A stretch of DNA of 55,707 bases from Bacteroidales bacterium UBA3834 (GTDB lineage: Bacteria > Bacteroidota > Bacteroidia > Bacteroidales > P3). Made by a program: the position numbers and the translations under genes. Shown one piece after another: positions 32,926 through 42,169 of the stretch. Below the pieces are notes generated by a model. The model saw only the letters and a program-made list of their open reading frames with translations, was not told the DNA's origin and did not search any database. Within the stretch, counting starts at the first letter, position 1. Every line of letters starts with the position of its first letter. Location of the stretch: positions 10,982-66,688 of the forward strand of contig DGIA01000012.1 of assembly GCA_002392965.1 (NCBI GenBank), written 5' to 3'.

Positions 32926-35589
32926 TTAGTGGGCCTGGAGCCAGTTGTCGCCGACGTCGATGCCTACGTCGATGGAGATGCCCTCGAGGGGGAGCGCCTG
33001 CTGCATCTCGTGCACAACGAGTTGGCGCACTTCCTGTTCCTCGGGACGATAGAGGTCGAAGACGAGTTCGTCGTGGACCTGAAGAATCATGCGAGTGCGC
33101 AGCTGGCGTCGGCGGAGTTCGTCGAAGATGCGGACCATGGCGAGCTTGATCATGTCGGCGGAGGTACCCTGGATGGGCATATTGACAGCGTTGCGCTCGG
33201 CGAAGGAGCGTGCATTGGCGTTGCGGCTGTTGATGTCGGGCAGGTAGCGTCGGCGACCGAGGAGTGTCTGCGCATAGCCGTGGGAGCGTGCAAAGGATTT
33301 GCATTGCTCGATGAAGGCAGCGATGTCGGGATATTGTGTGAAGTATTCATCGATGAGTGCGGCGGCTTCTTTGCGGGGGATGCCAAGTTGCTCGGAGAGG
33401 CCGAAGGGAGATATGCCATAGACGATGCCGAAGTTGACGCTTTTGGCGTTGCGGCGCTGGTCCTTGGAGACTTGGTCGATGGGGAGGTGGTAGATTTTGG
33501 CGGCGGTGGCAGCGTGGATGTCGAAGCCGTTGGCGAAGGCATCGAGCATGTGGCGGTCGCGAGCCAGGGAGGCGATGATGCGTAGTTCGATCTGGGAGTA
33601 GTCGGCAGCGAGGAGGAGGTGGTCGGCGTCGCGAGGGACGAAGGCACGCCGGATTTCACGACCGCGTTCGGTACGGATGGGGATGTTCTGCAGGTTGGGG
33701 TTGGAGGAGGAGAGGCGACCGGTGGCGGTGACGGTCTGGTTATAGACGGTGTGGAGGCGACCGGTGGCGGGATTGATGAGGTTGGGGAAAGAGTCGAGGT
33801 AGGTGCCGACGAGTTTGGTGATGGAGCGGTAGTCGAGGATGAGTGGGATGACCGGGTGTCGGTCGGCGAGCTTGAGGAGGACGTCTTCGGCGGTGCTGTA
33901 CTGCTTGGTGGCGGTGCGGGGAGGATGGTCGGTGACTTTCAGGCGCTCATAGAGCACTTCGCCCAGCTGCTTCGGGGAGCCGATGTTGAACGGGACGCCG
34001 GCCAATTGGTAGATCCGGTCTTCGATTTTCCGGCGTTCGGCATTGAGTTGGTCGGCATAGTCGCGGAGGGCGGAGACGTCGATGCGGACACCTTCCTGTT
34101 CCATGCTGATGAGCACATCGACCAAGGGGAGCTCCACGTCGTGGTAGAGTCGCTGGAGGGAGGTGTCGCGGAGACGGGCTTCCATGAGGGGGTAGAGCTG
34201 CCAGAGGGCGGCGCAACGGGCGGTGCTGTCGGCAGGTTCGAAGTTCAAGAAGGAGGAGCAGATGAAGTCGAAAGAGTGTCGCATCTCAGCGTCGAGCAGA
34301 TAGTGGACGAGCTGGACGTCGAAGACGGCTCCGGCAATGGTCACATTGAGTTCGGCGAGGATGTATTTGAGGTTCTTGAGATCGTAGCAAAGCTTGAGGG
34401 TACGGGGATTCTGCAGGATGGAAGTGAAGAGTGGCAGGTCGAGTTGTGCCACGTTGACGGACCAGACGGAGTCGGCTCCGATGCTGAGGTAGATGTCGGG
34501 GCCGTCGATGAAGATTCCTACGTCCTGTCCTTGCAAGGAGGAGAGGACTTCGGGGGTCAGTTCCTCGCGCTGTAGGGCGGGTGCGGACGATTGGGGAGCG
34601 GGTATAATGTCGAAAAGGGTGGGAGCCGCCGGCTCTTTTGTCGCCGCTTTTTCCACCCCAGGTGTCTCACCGGCGTTTTTCCAGCGCATGGCCAAGTCGG
34701 GGTCGCTGACGCTGAGGTCGGAGAAGAGCCGACGGGCGAACTGACGGAATTCCAACTCGGTGCAGATATTCTGGAGCGCCTGGTAGTCGGGGGTTTGGAG
34801 GCGGAGGGTGGGTTCGTCGAAGGGGACAGGGGCGTCGAGGCGGATGGTGGCCAACTGTTTGGAGAAGAGGGCGTCGGAGGCATGTTCACGCACATTCTCG
34901 CGCAACTTCTCATTTTTGATTTCATCGACACGAGCCACCATTTGCTCGATGGAGCCGAACTGCTCGATGAGTTTTTTGGCGGTCTTCTCCCCTACTCCGC
35001 GGATGCCGGGGATGTTATCGACGGCATCGCCCCAAAGTCCGAGGAGGTCGATGACCTGAACAGGGGATGAGACGCCGAAGCGCTCGCATACTTCGGCGAC
35101 ACCCATGATGCTGTCAGGGTTGCGCCCGTGGCCGAAGCGGTAGAGGTGGACGTGGGGTGTGACCAGCTGTGCGAAGTCCTTGTCGGGGGTGACCATGACG
35201 ACTTCGTCGAAGCCTGCCGACTCGGCAGCATGACTGACGGTACCGATGACGTCGTCGGCTTCGAATCCCTCGCATACCAGGCGGGGTATCCGGAAGGCCT
35301 CGATGACGCGGCAAATCCAGGGCATGTTGCTCTCGATTTCTTCGGGCATGGGGTCGCGGTGGGCCTTGTATTCGGAATACAACTCGTGCCTGAAGGTGGG
35401 TGAAGGCAGGTCGAAGGCCACTGCGACGTGGGAGGGGCGCTGGGAGCGGAGAATGTCGTAGAGCGACATGGTGAAGCCAAGAGTGGCGGAGGTGTTGAAT
35501 CCTTTGGAATTGACCCGCGGGTTGGCACTCATGGCGTAGTAGCCGCGATAGACGGCCGCCATACCGTCAATCAGGAGGAGTTTTTTCAT
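32926..35589 (-). CDS. polA: DNA polymerase I
   Basis: An 887-residue repair and Okazaki-fragment polymerase. The 5' nuclease domain (about 1-260) starts MKKLLLIDGMAAVYRGYYAM and includes the helix-hairpin-helix GVGEKTAKKLIEQFG. The polymerase domain has motif A (LLAADYSQIELR), motif B (RRNAKSVNFGIVYGIS) and motif C (LQVHDELVF). The middle 3'-5' exonuclease domain is shortened and its acidic motifs are not recognisable: no DTETT-type exo I, and GIFIDGPDIYLSI stands in that place, so proofreading is probably lost. It starts inside the pdxA stop (ATGA). Confidence 0.95.
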   Translation of the reverse strand: MKKLLLIDGMAAVYRGYYAMSANPRVNSKGFNTSATLGFTMSLYDILRSQRPSHVAVAFDLPSPTFRHELYSEYKAHRDPMPEEIESNMPWICRVIEAFRIPRLVCEGFEADDVIGTVSHAAESAGFDEVVMVTPDKDFAQLVTPHVHLYRFGHGRNPDSIMGVAEVCERFGVSSPVQVIDLLGLWGDAVDNIPGIRGVGEKTAKKLIEQFGSIEQMVARVDEIKNEKLRENVREHASDALFSKQLATIRLDAPVPFDEPTLRLQTPDYQALQNICTELEFRQFARRLFSDLSVSDPDLAMRWKNAGETPGVEKAATKEPAAPTLFDIIPAPQSSAPALQREELTPEVLSSLQGQDVGIFIDGPDIYLSIGADSVWSVNVAQLDLPLFTSILQNPRTLKLCYDLKNLKYILAELNVTIAGAVFDVQLVHYLLDAEMRHSFDFICSSFLNFEPADSTARCAALWQLYPLMEARLRDTSLQRLYHDVELPLVDVLISMEQEGVRIDVSALRDYADQLNAERRKIEDRIYQLAGVPFNIGSPKQLGEVLYERLKVTDHPPRTATKQYSTAEDVLLKLADRHPVIPLILDYRSITKLVGTYLDSFPNLINPATGRLHTVYNQTVTATGRLSSSNPNLQNIPIRTERGREIRRAFVPRDADHLLLAADYSQIELRIIASLARDRHMLDAFANGFDIHAATAAKIYHLPIDQVSKDQRRNAKSVNFGIVYGISPFGLSEQLGIPRKEAAALIDEYFTQYPDIAAFIEQCKSFARSHGYAQTLLGRRRYLPDINSRNANARSFAERNAVNMPIQGTSADMIKLAMVRIFDELRRRQLRTRMILQVHDELVFDLYRPEEQEVRQLVVHEMQQALPLEGISIDVGIDVGDNWLQAH

Positions 35590-36629
35590 TTGAGGGGGTC
35601 GGCGTTCAGTTCGTCGTATTCGAGACGGTTTCTATAGATATTGCAGGCGAGGAAGACGGCTGAGCGGAAAGACTGCTCGCAGGCCTTGTCTTTGCCGGCG
35701 ATGTCGTAGGCGGTGCCGTGTGCGGGGCTGGTGCGCACATAGGGCAGCCCGGCGGTGTAGTTGACGCCTTCGGTGAAGGACATGAGTTTGAAGGGGATAA
35801 GTCCTTGGTCATGATAGAGTGCCAGGACGCCGTCGAAGTTGTTAAACTCGGAGTTGCCGAAGAATCCGTCACTAGGGAAAGGTCCGTAGGCCAGGACGCC
35901 TTTGCTCTGGACATCGTCGATGACGGGACGGATGACGCGCTTGTCGAAGTCGCCGATAACTCCGCCGTCGCCGGCATGGGGGTCGAGGGCGAGGACGGCG
36001 ATCTTTGGACGCGTGATGCCGAAGTCGCGCTTGAGGCTTTCGTTCATGAGCATCATCTTGTCGAAGAGGAGGTTGTGGGTGAGCGCAGCGGGGACGTCCT
36101 TCAGCGCCAGGTGGTTGGTGACGATGCCGATGCGGATGCGGTCGCAGACCATAAACATGAGGCTGGAGGAGCCGAACTGGTGGGAGAGGTACTCGGTGTG
36201 ACCGGGGAAGTCAAAATCGGGGGCCTGTATGTTGCGCTTGTTGATGGGAGCGGTGACCAGGACATCGACCTTGCCGGCCTTGAGGTCTTCGCAGGCGCGG
36301 TTGAGGCTTTCGCGACTCAGGCGGCCAGCGACGTCGGTGCTTTTGCCGAGGTCGATTTTGATTTCGTCCTGAGTGAGGTTGATGAAGTTGAACTTGGCGT
36401 CCTGGGCTTCGGATGCGTCGCGTACGGAGGAGAAGGCCATTTCCTGGGGCAAGGAGGCAAGAAGCTTCTTGTGGTAGGAGGCGACCTTGGTAGAGCCATA
36501 GACGACTGGTGTGCAGAAGTCGAACATGCGGCTGTCGGCGAAGGTTTTGAGGATGACTTCGTAGCCGACACCGTTGATATCGCCGTGGGAGATGGCGACT
36601 TTTATTTTTCTTTCGTTTTTGTTATTCAT
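35586..36629 (-). CDS. pdxA: 4-hydroxythreonine-4-phosphate dehydrogenase
   Basis: A 347-residue NAD-dependent enzyme of the DXP-dependent pyridoxal phosphate pathway. The N-terminal AISHGDINGVGYEVI, PGHTEYL with a metal-binding His, ALDPHAGDGG, ALYHDQGLIPFK and TSPAHGTAYD are family marks; the metal-site histidines are all present. It is cytoplasmic and dimeric in known members. It stands 12 bp after the aminopeptidase gene and overlaps polA by ATGA, forming an aminopeptidase-pdxA-polA unit with no obvious pathway link. Confidence 0.94.
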   Translation of the reverse strand: MNNKNERKIKVAISHGDINGVGYEVILKTFADSRMFDFCTPVVYGSTKVASYHKKLLASLPQEMAFSSVRDASEAQDAKFNFINLTQDEIKIDLGKSTDVAGRLSRESLNRACEDLKAGKVDVLVTAPINKRNIQAPDFDFPGHTEYLSHQFGSSSLMFMVCDRIRIGIVTNHLALKDVPAALTHNLLFDKMMLMNESLKRDFGITRPKIAVLALDPHAGDGGVIGDFDKRVIRPVIDDVQSKGVLAYGPFPSDGFFGNSEFNNFDGVLALYHDQGLIPFKLMSFTEGVNYTAGLPYVRTSPAHGTAYDIAGKDKACEQSFRSAVFLACNIYRNRLEYDELNADPLK

Positions 36630-36641
36630 TTTTTTATGGAG

Positions 36642-38123
36642 TTATTTGTCAAACATATCTTGCATTTGGAGGAAGGCGTAGAGGAGACGGAGGGGGGAGG
36701 CGGAAGCACCGGAGCGGTAGAAGTGCTGTGGTTTGGAGAAGAAGGCGACGGTGGCGATGTCGAGGTGGATGAAGGGAGTGTTGTGTGCGAAGTGCGCGAG
36801 GAATTTGCCTGCGGTGATGGTGCCTGCCTGTGGGGAGTTGGCGCAGTTGCGGAAGTCGGCGACGTCGCTGTGGATAAGGTCGAGGTATTCGTCCCAAAGA
36901 GGGAGTTCGACGATACGTTCATAGACCTGGTTGCCAACGAGTTTGAGGAGTGTGAGGGGGTTTTCTGCGTTTTGGTGCATAACTGCGACAGCGAAGGTAG
37001 AGAGGGTTCTGACGGCTGCGCCGGTGAGAGTGGCAGCGTCAATGATGAGGGAGGGGTTGTAGTTGCGGGCGGCAAAGGCAATGGCGTCGGCGAGTATAAG
37101 TCGTCCTTCGGCGTCGGTGTTGGCGATTTCGACTGTGGTGCCGTCGTAGAGGGTGAGTATGTCGTCGGGGGCGTAGGCGTTGAGGTTGGGTCGGTTGTCG
37201 GTGAGGGGCAGTAGTGCTACAAGGTGAACTGGGAGGTGGTTGTCGGCGGCGGCGAAGAGGAGAGAGGCCATGGTGGCTGCGCCGGCCATGTCGGATTTCA
37301 TTTCCTGCATGTGGTCGTCGGGTTTGATGTTGAGACCGCCGGTGTCGTACATGACGCCTTTGCCGACGAGGCAGATGGGCCGATCAGTTGACAGGTTGTT
37401 GTCACCAGATGGTTTGTTTTGGTGGTTCTGGGGTTTGTATTCTAGGATGACGAAGCGAGGTTCGTCGATGGAGCCGCGGTTGACTGCGAGGAGACCGCCC
37501 ATGCGGAGGGATTGTATTTTTTTCTTGTCGAAGATGGTGAAGGAGACGCCGTCGAGGTCGTCGGCAATGGAGGCAAGCTCGTCGGCGAAGGCGGGGGCGT
37601 TGAGGTCCTGGGCGGGGGTGTTGACCCATTCGCGGCACCAGAAAATGCGGTTCCAGAGGCGGGTGGCGGGGAGTAGTTCGTCTGGTTTGAGGTAACGGTG
37701 GTCGATGGAGAGTGATTGGAGGTGGTAGGGGTTGTCGTTGCGGTAGCGGTCGAAGCTGTAGTCGGCGAGGGTGAGGCCTTCGGCGGCGGCGACGATTTCC
37801 TCTGGGAGGACGCCTTCGCCGGTGAGGGCGAGTTCGGCCACACGGTGGTTTTCAGCGAGGCGGAGGATTTCGACCATGGAACGTCGGATGTGTTCCTGGC
37901 AGAGTGGAGCGGGCTTCTCGGAGTCGAAGGAGAGTAGGTAGAGGTGAAAGGGAAGCCGGTCGAAGACGAGGAGGATGTCGCGTTTTTCAGCGCGGCGGGC
38001 TTTAAGGAGTTCGAGTTCCTTGCGGCTGAGGGGGAGTGCGCGCTCAGCGACGTCGTCGCCGTAGAGGAAAAGGGTGTCGGAGGTGATGTCCTTAGGATTT
38101 AGGGGGTTGAGGTTGTATATCAT
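36642..38123 (-). CDS. M17 leucyl aminopeptidase-family protein
   Basis: A 493-residue cytosolic metallo-aminopeptidase. The catalytic core shows VGKGVMYDTGGLNIKP with the Lys and Asp ligands, MKSDMAGAA and NTDAEGRLILADA, the family signature. The N-terminal part (about 1-170) is the variable domain. The catalytic C-terminal half is complete (LTGAAVRTL, GTITAGKFLAHF). It releases N-terminal amino acids from peptides, and typically uses two zinc or manganese ions. It follows the ABC exporter gene by 16 bp, in the same transcription unit. Confidence 0.93.
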   Translation of the reverse strand: MIYNLNPLNPKDITSDTLFLYGDDVAERALPLSRKELELLKARRAEKRDILLVFDRLPFHLYLLSFDSEKPAPLCQEHIRRSMVEILRLAENHRVAELALTGEGVLPEEIVAAAEGLTLADYSFDRYRNDNPYHLQSLSIDHRYLKPDELLPATRLWNRIFWCREWVNTPAQDLNAPAFADELASIADDLDGVSFTIFDKKKIQSLRMGGLLAVNRGSIDEPRFVILEYKPQNHQNKPSGDNNLSTDRPICLVGKGVMYDTGGLNIKPDDHMQEMKSDMAGAATMASLLFAAADNHLPVHLVALLPLTDNRPNLNAYAPDDILTLYDGTTVEIANTDAEGRLILADAIAFAARNYNPSLIIDAATLTGAAVRTLSTFAVAVMHQNAENPLTLLKLVGNQVYERIVELPLWDEYLDLIHSDVADFRNCANSPQAGTITAGKFLAHFAHNTPFIHLDIATVAFFSKPQHFYRSGASASPLRLLYAFLQMQDMFDK

Positions 38124-38139
38124 GGTTGTGTGTGTGTTT

Positions 38140-39759
38140 TTATGAGTGAGTGATCAATATGATGATTTTGTTTTTTTGCAGTTCGGAGAGGTTTTGGTTG
38201 AGGAGGCGGCGTGCGTCGGCGTCGAGCCAGGCGAAGGGCTCGTCGAGGATGAGGAGAGGAGCGTCGGATTGGAGTGCGCGAGCGATGGCCATGCGTTGCC
38301 ACTGTCCCATGCTGAGCTCGGCGCCTTGGTCGAAGAGGCGTCCGAGAAGGGTGGCATCGCCTTGAGGCAGATGGTCGATGACGGAGTCGGCGCCGGCAAG
38401 GGCTGCTGCGTGGCGGAGGGAGTGGTCGGGGTGGTCGATGTCGCCGAAGGTGATATTTTCGGCGGCGGAGCAGTTGTAGCGGACAAAGTCCTGGAAGAGT
38501 ACACCGATGCGGCGGCGAAGGTCGTCTAGGCGGAAGCGCCGGATGTCGATGCCGTTGAGGAGGACTGAGCCTTCGGCGGGGTCGTAGAGCCGGAGAAGGA
38601 GCTTGACGAGGGTGGATTTGCCGAATCCGTTGCGGCCTTCGATGCGGACAACCTCGCCGACTTTTGCCTGGAGGCAGAAGTGGGAGAGGACGTCGCGATG
38701 CATACCCGGGTAGCGGAAGGTGACGTCACGGAATTCAACGCTGACGATCTGAGGTGGCATGGGCTGAGGGTCGTCAGGAGGGAGTACGGCGGGCTTGAGA
38801 GCGAGGAATTCGAAGACGTTGCTCACGAAGAGTCGGTTGTCGTAGAGTCCGGCGATGGAGGCAGCAAGGGTGTTGAGCTGGGCCTGCCCGCGACGGAAGG
38901 CTTCAAGGAGCATGACGAAGGAGCCGAGGGAGATGGCAGCGTCCAAGGCTTGCTGGACGAGGAGGAAGAGGACGAGGAGCATGGCTGCGGCTTCGATGAG
39001 AGCACAGCAGATGTCTGCGGCACCGAGACGGCGGGAGATGGAGAAGAGACGGGAGACGAGCTGTCGGCGTGAGCTGACGAAGAGCCGGCGGAACCAGGGG
39101 GCGAGCCGGAAAGTGCGCATTTCAGCGGCGGCCTGCCGCGAGGTGAGAAGGCTTCCGTAGTAGGCCGTGCGGCGGTAGAGCTGGGTGTTACGGCGACGGA
39201 AGCGGTAGATGCTCTGCGCCTTGTAGAGCCGTACGGCCAGGGAGGGCACCACGGCGACGAACATGACGACGATGACCCACCAGGAGGCTGTGACCAGGAC
39301 GGCGGCGATGCCGAGAAGTGTGATGAGGGCGCTGAAGAGGGCCATGAAGTTGGCGAGTATGGCGACGGGGCGTGAGGAGACTTCCTGCTGAGCGCGGTGG
39401 AGGGTGTCGTGATACTCGGGGGTGTCGTAGTAGGAGAGGTCAAGCGAAGCGGCTTGCTGCTGCATGAGGTCGCTCATATAGTCAATAAGGCGCTGGCTGA
39501 GGATGTCGTTGTTGATGGAGTTGAGAGCCGCCACCACACGCCCCATGAGGAAGACGGCCACCATGGCCAGGAGTGAGGGAAGCACGCGGTCGGCGCCACC
39601 GCCGGCGACGGCTTGCGTGATGCCATCGACGAGCATCTTGAGCAGATAGAGTGCAGCCACGGGCAGGAGGCTTTGCAGGAGCACGTAGAAGAGGCGCCGG
39701 CGGAACGCCGCCGCGTCGGCGCGACGAACCCACATCAAGGCCTGCCAGAGTTTTTTCAT
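38140..39759 (-). CDS. ABC exporter (fused membrane and ATPase domains), short C-terminus
   Basis: A 539-residue half-transporter. Residues 1-320 hold six hydrophobic helices of the exporter type. The ATPase domain has a Walker A-like ATP loop (EGRNGFGKSTLVKLL), the signature LSMGQWQRMAIARAL in place of LSGGQ, Walker B PLLILDEPFAWLDA and the H-loop in ILITHS. The protein stops directly after the H-loop histidine and serine, 30-40 residues earlier than usual, with no coding continuation in any frame before the next gene. It may be a natural short form or a truncation. Substrate unknown. Heads the minus-strand unit with the aminopeptidase gene; a poor -7-like sequence precedes it. Confidence 0.85.
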   Translation of the reverse strand: MKKLWQALMWVRRADAAAFRRRLFYVLLQSLLPVAALYLLKMLVDGITQAVAGGGADRVLPSLLAMVAVFLMGRVVAALNSINNDILSQRLIDYMSDLMQQQAASLDLSYYDTPEYHDTLHRAQQEVSSRPVAILANFMALFSALITLLGIAAVLVTASWWVIVVMFVAVVPSLAVRLYKAQSIYRFRRRNTQLYRRTAYYGSLLTSRQAAAEMRTFRLAPWFRRLFVSSRRQLVSRLFSISRRLGAADICCALIEAAAMLLVLFLLVQQALDAAISLGSFVMLLEAFRRGQAQLNTLAASIAGLYDNRLFVSNVFEFLALKPAVLPPDDPQPMPPQIVSVEFRDVTFRYPGMHRDVLSHFCLQAKVGEVVRIEGRNGFGKSTLVKLLLRLYDPAEGSVLLNGIDIRRFRLDDLRRRIGVLFQDFVRYNCSAAENITFGDIDHPDHSLRHAAALAGADSVIDHLPQGDATLLGRLFDQGAELSMGQWQRMAIARALQSDAPLLILDEPFAWLDADARRLLNQNLSELQKNKIIILITHS

Positions 39760-39874
39760 CGGTAGAGGTGATAAAGCATTATTTGCAGAGGTAACGGCTT
39801 CACGTATAAAATATTGTGTTCCTCTATAAAAAAACAGGAAAGCGAACTCCGAAGCACCGACGGGGATATGAGAA

Positions 39875-40162
39875 TCAAAGGATAAGGATGTTGTGGACGA
39901 CGTCGGCGCCGAGTTCCTCGTTCATCTTCTGTCGGAGGCTTTCGCGTCGGAGTGACATCTCGTGACGCAAAGCGGCGGTGAGGAAACGCAAGCGGAGGGT
40001 GCCTTTCTTGAACGAGATGCTCTGTGTGAAGCGGACGATGAGGTCGCCGGCCAGCTTTTTGTAGGCACGTTCGACCTGCATCTCGGTGGCGAAATCGGCG
40101 AGGTTCAGCTGACGCAGCATGCGCTGGATGTAATAGTCGGCGGTCCTATCTTCCCAGTTCAT
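39875..40162 (-). CDS. DUF721 (DciA-like) protein
   Basis: A 95-residue protein with the DUF721 core: MLRQLNLADFATEMQVERAY, then KGTLRLRFLTAALRHEM and ESLRQKMNEELG. DUF721 proteins include DciA, which helps load the replicative helicase in bacteria lacking DnaC. ATG 40162 is chosen because it gives the family N-terminus (MNWEDRTADYYIQ) and overlaps the recF stop by 17 bp; a longer frame starts too far inside recF. The recF-DUF721 pair is common in Bacteroidetes and fits a replication role. Confidence 0.82.
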   Translation of the reverse strand: MNWEDRTADYYIQRMLRQLNLADFATEMQVERAYKKLAGDLIVRFTQSISFKKGTLRLRFLTAALRHEMSLRRESLRQKMNEELGADVVHNILIL

Positions 40163-41255
40163 GGAATTCTCCTTTCTGCACCTGAAAGACGCGGTGCTCA
40201 AGTTGCGGCAACTCGTCGAAGATGGCTTGGACGCGTCCGGGCTGGGTGTCGGTGAGGAGGACCTGACCGAAGCGCTCGCTGCCTACCAAGGAGACCAACT
40301 GCTTGACCCTGATGAGGTCGAGCTTGTCGAATATGTCGTCCAGAAGGAGGATGGGCTTCACCCCCAGACAGTCGTTCATGTACTGGAACTGGGCGAGTTT
40401 GAGGGCGAGAGCGAAGCTTTTCTGCTGGCCCTGGGAGCCAAAGCGTTTGACGGTGAGGGAGGTATCGCCGTCGGAAGACAGAAGGAAAAGGAAATCATCC
40501 TTATGGGGCCCGACGTTGGTGTATTGGGAGTATTTGTCGGCCTGCCGGCTGGCGAGCAGCTGCAGGTCGAGCGGTTGACCGTCGTAGGAGTAGGCAATCT
40601 GCCCGGGTTCGTCGGCGCCGGCGATGGCGGCATAATAGCGGCTGAACAAAGGCCGGAAGTCATCGACAAAGCGCTTGCGGCGTTCGTAGAGATATTCACC
40701 GTGGCGCACCAGTTGCTCGTCCCACACCTGCACCATACCTTCTTCCCAGATGCGGTCCTCCCACATCTGCTTGAGGAGACGGTTGCGCTGTTCAAGGGCT
40801 TTGGAGTATTGCACCAGGTGGTCGAGATAAGGTTTGTCGGTCTGCGAGAGGACTCCATCGACGAACTTGCGACGGACGTCGCTGCCGCCGGTGATGAGGG
40901 TTTGGTCGGAGGGCGATACAATGACCAGAGGCAGCCGTCCGATATGTTCCATCAAGGTCTTGCAGACTTTTTTGTTCCAGCGCATCTGCTTGGGTTGCCC
41001 GCGACGGAGGATGCAGCTGACGGTGTCGTCCCCATAGTGTCCATGGATGGCGAAAAAATCCTGACCGAAACGGATGTTCTGGGAATCGACGGGGTTGAAG
41101 TAGCTTTTGCAGAAGGAGAGATAATAGACAGCGTCGAGAAGGTTGGTCTTACCGGCTCCATTGTTGCCCACAAAACAGTTCACGTTGCCGCAGAGGTCGA
41201 TGTCGGCTTCGGCGCAGTTCTTGAAGTTGGTCAATGTCAGCCTGTCCAGTACCAT
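40146..41255 (-). CDS. recF: DNA replication and repair protein RecF
   Basis: A 369-residue SMC-like ATPase that acts with RecO and RecR at gapped DNA. The Walker A is visible in FVGNNGAGKTNLLDAVYYLS, with LTLTNFKNCAEADIDL before it. The signature region GSQGQQKSFALALKLAQ and Walker B PILLLDDIFDKLD lie in the C-terminal third, as expected. The gene sits 26 bp behind ispH and overlaps the DUF721 gene. Together with dnaA, 5 kb away across the strand switch, it is consistent with a replication-gene neighbourhood. Confidence 0.96.
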   Translation of the reverse strand: MVLDRLTLTNFKNCAEADIDLCGNVNCFVGNNGAGKTNLLDAVYYLSFCKSYFNPVDSQNIRFGQDFFAIHGHYGDDTVSCILRRGQPKQMRWNKKVCKTLMEHIGRLPLVIVSPSDQTLITGGSDVRRKFVDGVLSQTDKPYLDHLVQYSKALEQRNRLLKQMWEDRIWEEGMVQVWDEQLVRHGEYLYERRKRFVDDFRPLFSRYYAAIAGADEPGQIAYSYDGQPLDLQLLASRQADKYSQYTNVGPHKDDFLFLLSSDGDTSLTVKRFGSQGQQKSFALALKLAQFQYMNDCLGVKPILLLDDIFDKLDLIRVKQLVSLVGSERFGQVLLTDTQPGRVQAIFDELPQLEHRVFQVQKGEFHELGR

Positions 41256-41281
41256 AATGTTTAGTGAATGGTAAATAGTGT

Positions 41282-42163
41282 TCAGGGGTTGGTGGTTGGT
41301 GGATATTGATTGCCGAGGACCGATTTCACTTCTTCCATGAGCCAGCGGGGAGTGGAGGTGGCTCCGCTGATACCCACTTTGGAGACGCCGTCGAACCAGC
41401 CCGGCTGCAGCTCGTCGGCAGTGGCGATGAGATATGTGTGCGGCTGCACATGACGGCAGTATTCATAAAGATAGCGGCCGTTGCTGCTGTTGGCCCCTGC
41501 CACGAAAAGCAGCACATCGACGCTGCAAGCGAAGGTTTCGAGCTCTTTGGCACGGTTGGCCACACGGTTGCAGACGGTGTCGAAAGCCACAAAGTCGGCG
41601 TCTTGGGAGAGCCGGGCCTCGATATTGGCCGTGAGGCGGCGGTATTCGTCGCGGCTCTTGGTCGTTTGGGAGTAGAGGCGTATGGGGCGGCCGAAGTCAA
41701 TGTGGTCCAAGTCGTCGGGATGGCTGACGATGATGGCCGAACCATCACACTGGCCATTGAGGCCGATGACTTCAGCGTGTCCGGGTTTGCCAAACAGTAC
41801 GATCTGCCCGCCGACGGCCTGCATCTCGTTGTATCCTCGACGGATGCGTTCCTGCAAGGCTAGCACGATGGGACAGGTGGCATCAATCAGTTCGATGCCT
41901 CGTTCAGAAGCTGCACGGTAAGTGGAGGGCGGCTCGCCATGGGCACGTATCAGCACCCGGCTGCCCTGGGGCAGGCGTTGCAAGTCTTCATGGTCAATCA
42001 CCTTCATCCCCTTGCATTTCAGGCGTTCCACCTCGGCGCTGTTGTGCACGATGTCGCCCAGGCAATAGAGGCTGCCCGACTGCGACAGCTGCGCCTCTGC
42101 GGCGCCGATGGCCTTCACCACGCCGAAACAATAGCCCGCATGCTCGTCGATCCTAATCTCCAT
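41282..42163 (-). CDS. ispH: 4-hydroxy-3-methylbut-2-enyl diphosphate reductase
   Basis: A 293-residue [4Fe-4S] enzyme of the MEP isoprenoid pathway, producing IPP and DMAPP. The three cluster cysteines are in AGYCFGV (Cys12), DATCP and DTVCNR; HGEPPS and the SSNGRYLYEYC region also match. ATG 42163 is preferred: the frame opens two codons earlier with TTG directly after the peptidase stop. Stop-to-start spacing is only 6 bp, so it is co-translated with the M23 peptidase upstream. It is cytosolic. Confidence 0.95.
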   Translation of the reverse strand: MEIRIDEHAGYCFGVVKAIGAAEAQLSQSGSLYCLGDIVHNSAEVERLKCKGMKVIDHEDLQRLPQGSRVLIRAHGEPPSTYRAASERGIELIDATCPIVLALQERIRRGYNEMQAVGGQIVLFGKPGHAEVIGLNGQCDGSAIIVSHPDDLDHIDFGRPIRLYSQTTKSRDEYRRLTANIEARLSQDADFVAFDTVCNRVANRAKELETFACSVDVLLFVAGANSSNGRYLYEYCRHVQPHTYLIATADELQPGWFDGVSKVGISGATSTPRWLMEEVKSVLGNQYPPTTNP

Positions 42164-42169
42164 AGCCAA

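Noticed and set aside
35718..37214. 498-codon open frame on the plus strand
   Set aside because: Antisense of pdxA and the M17 aminopeptidase; amino-acid composition is a Gly/Val/Glu-rich shadow.
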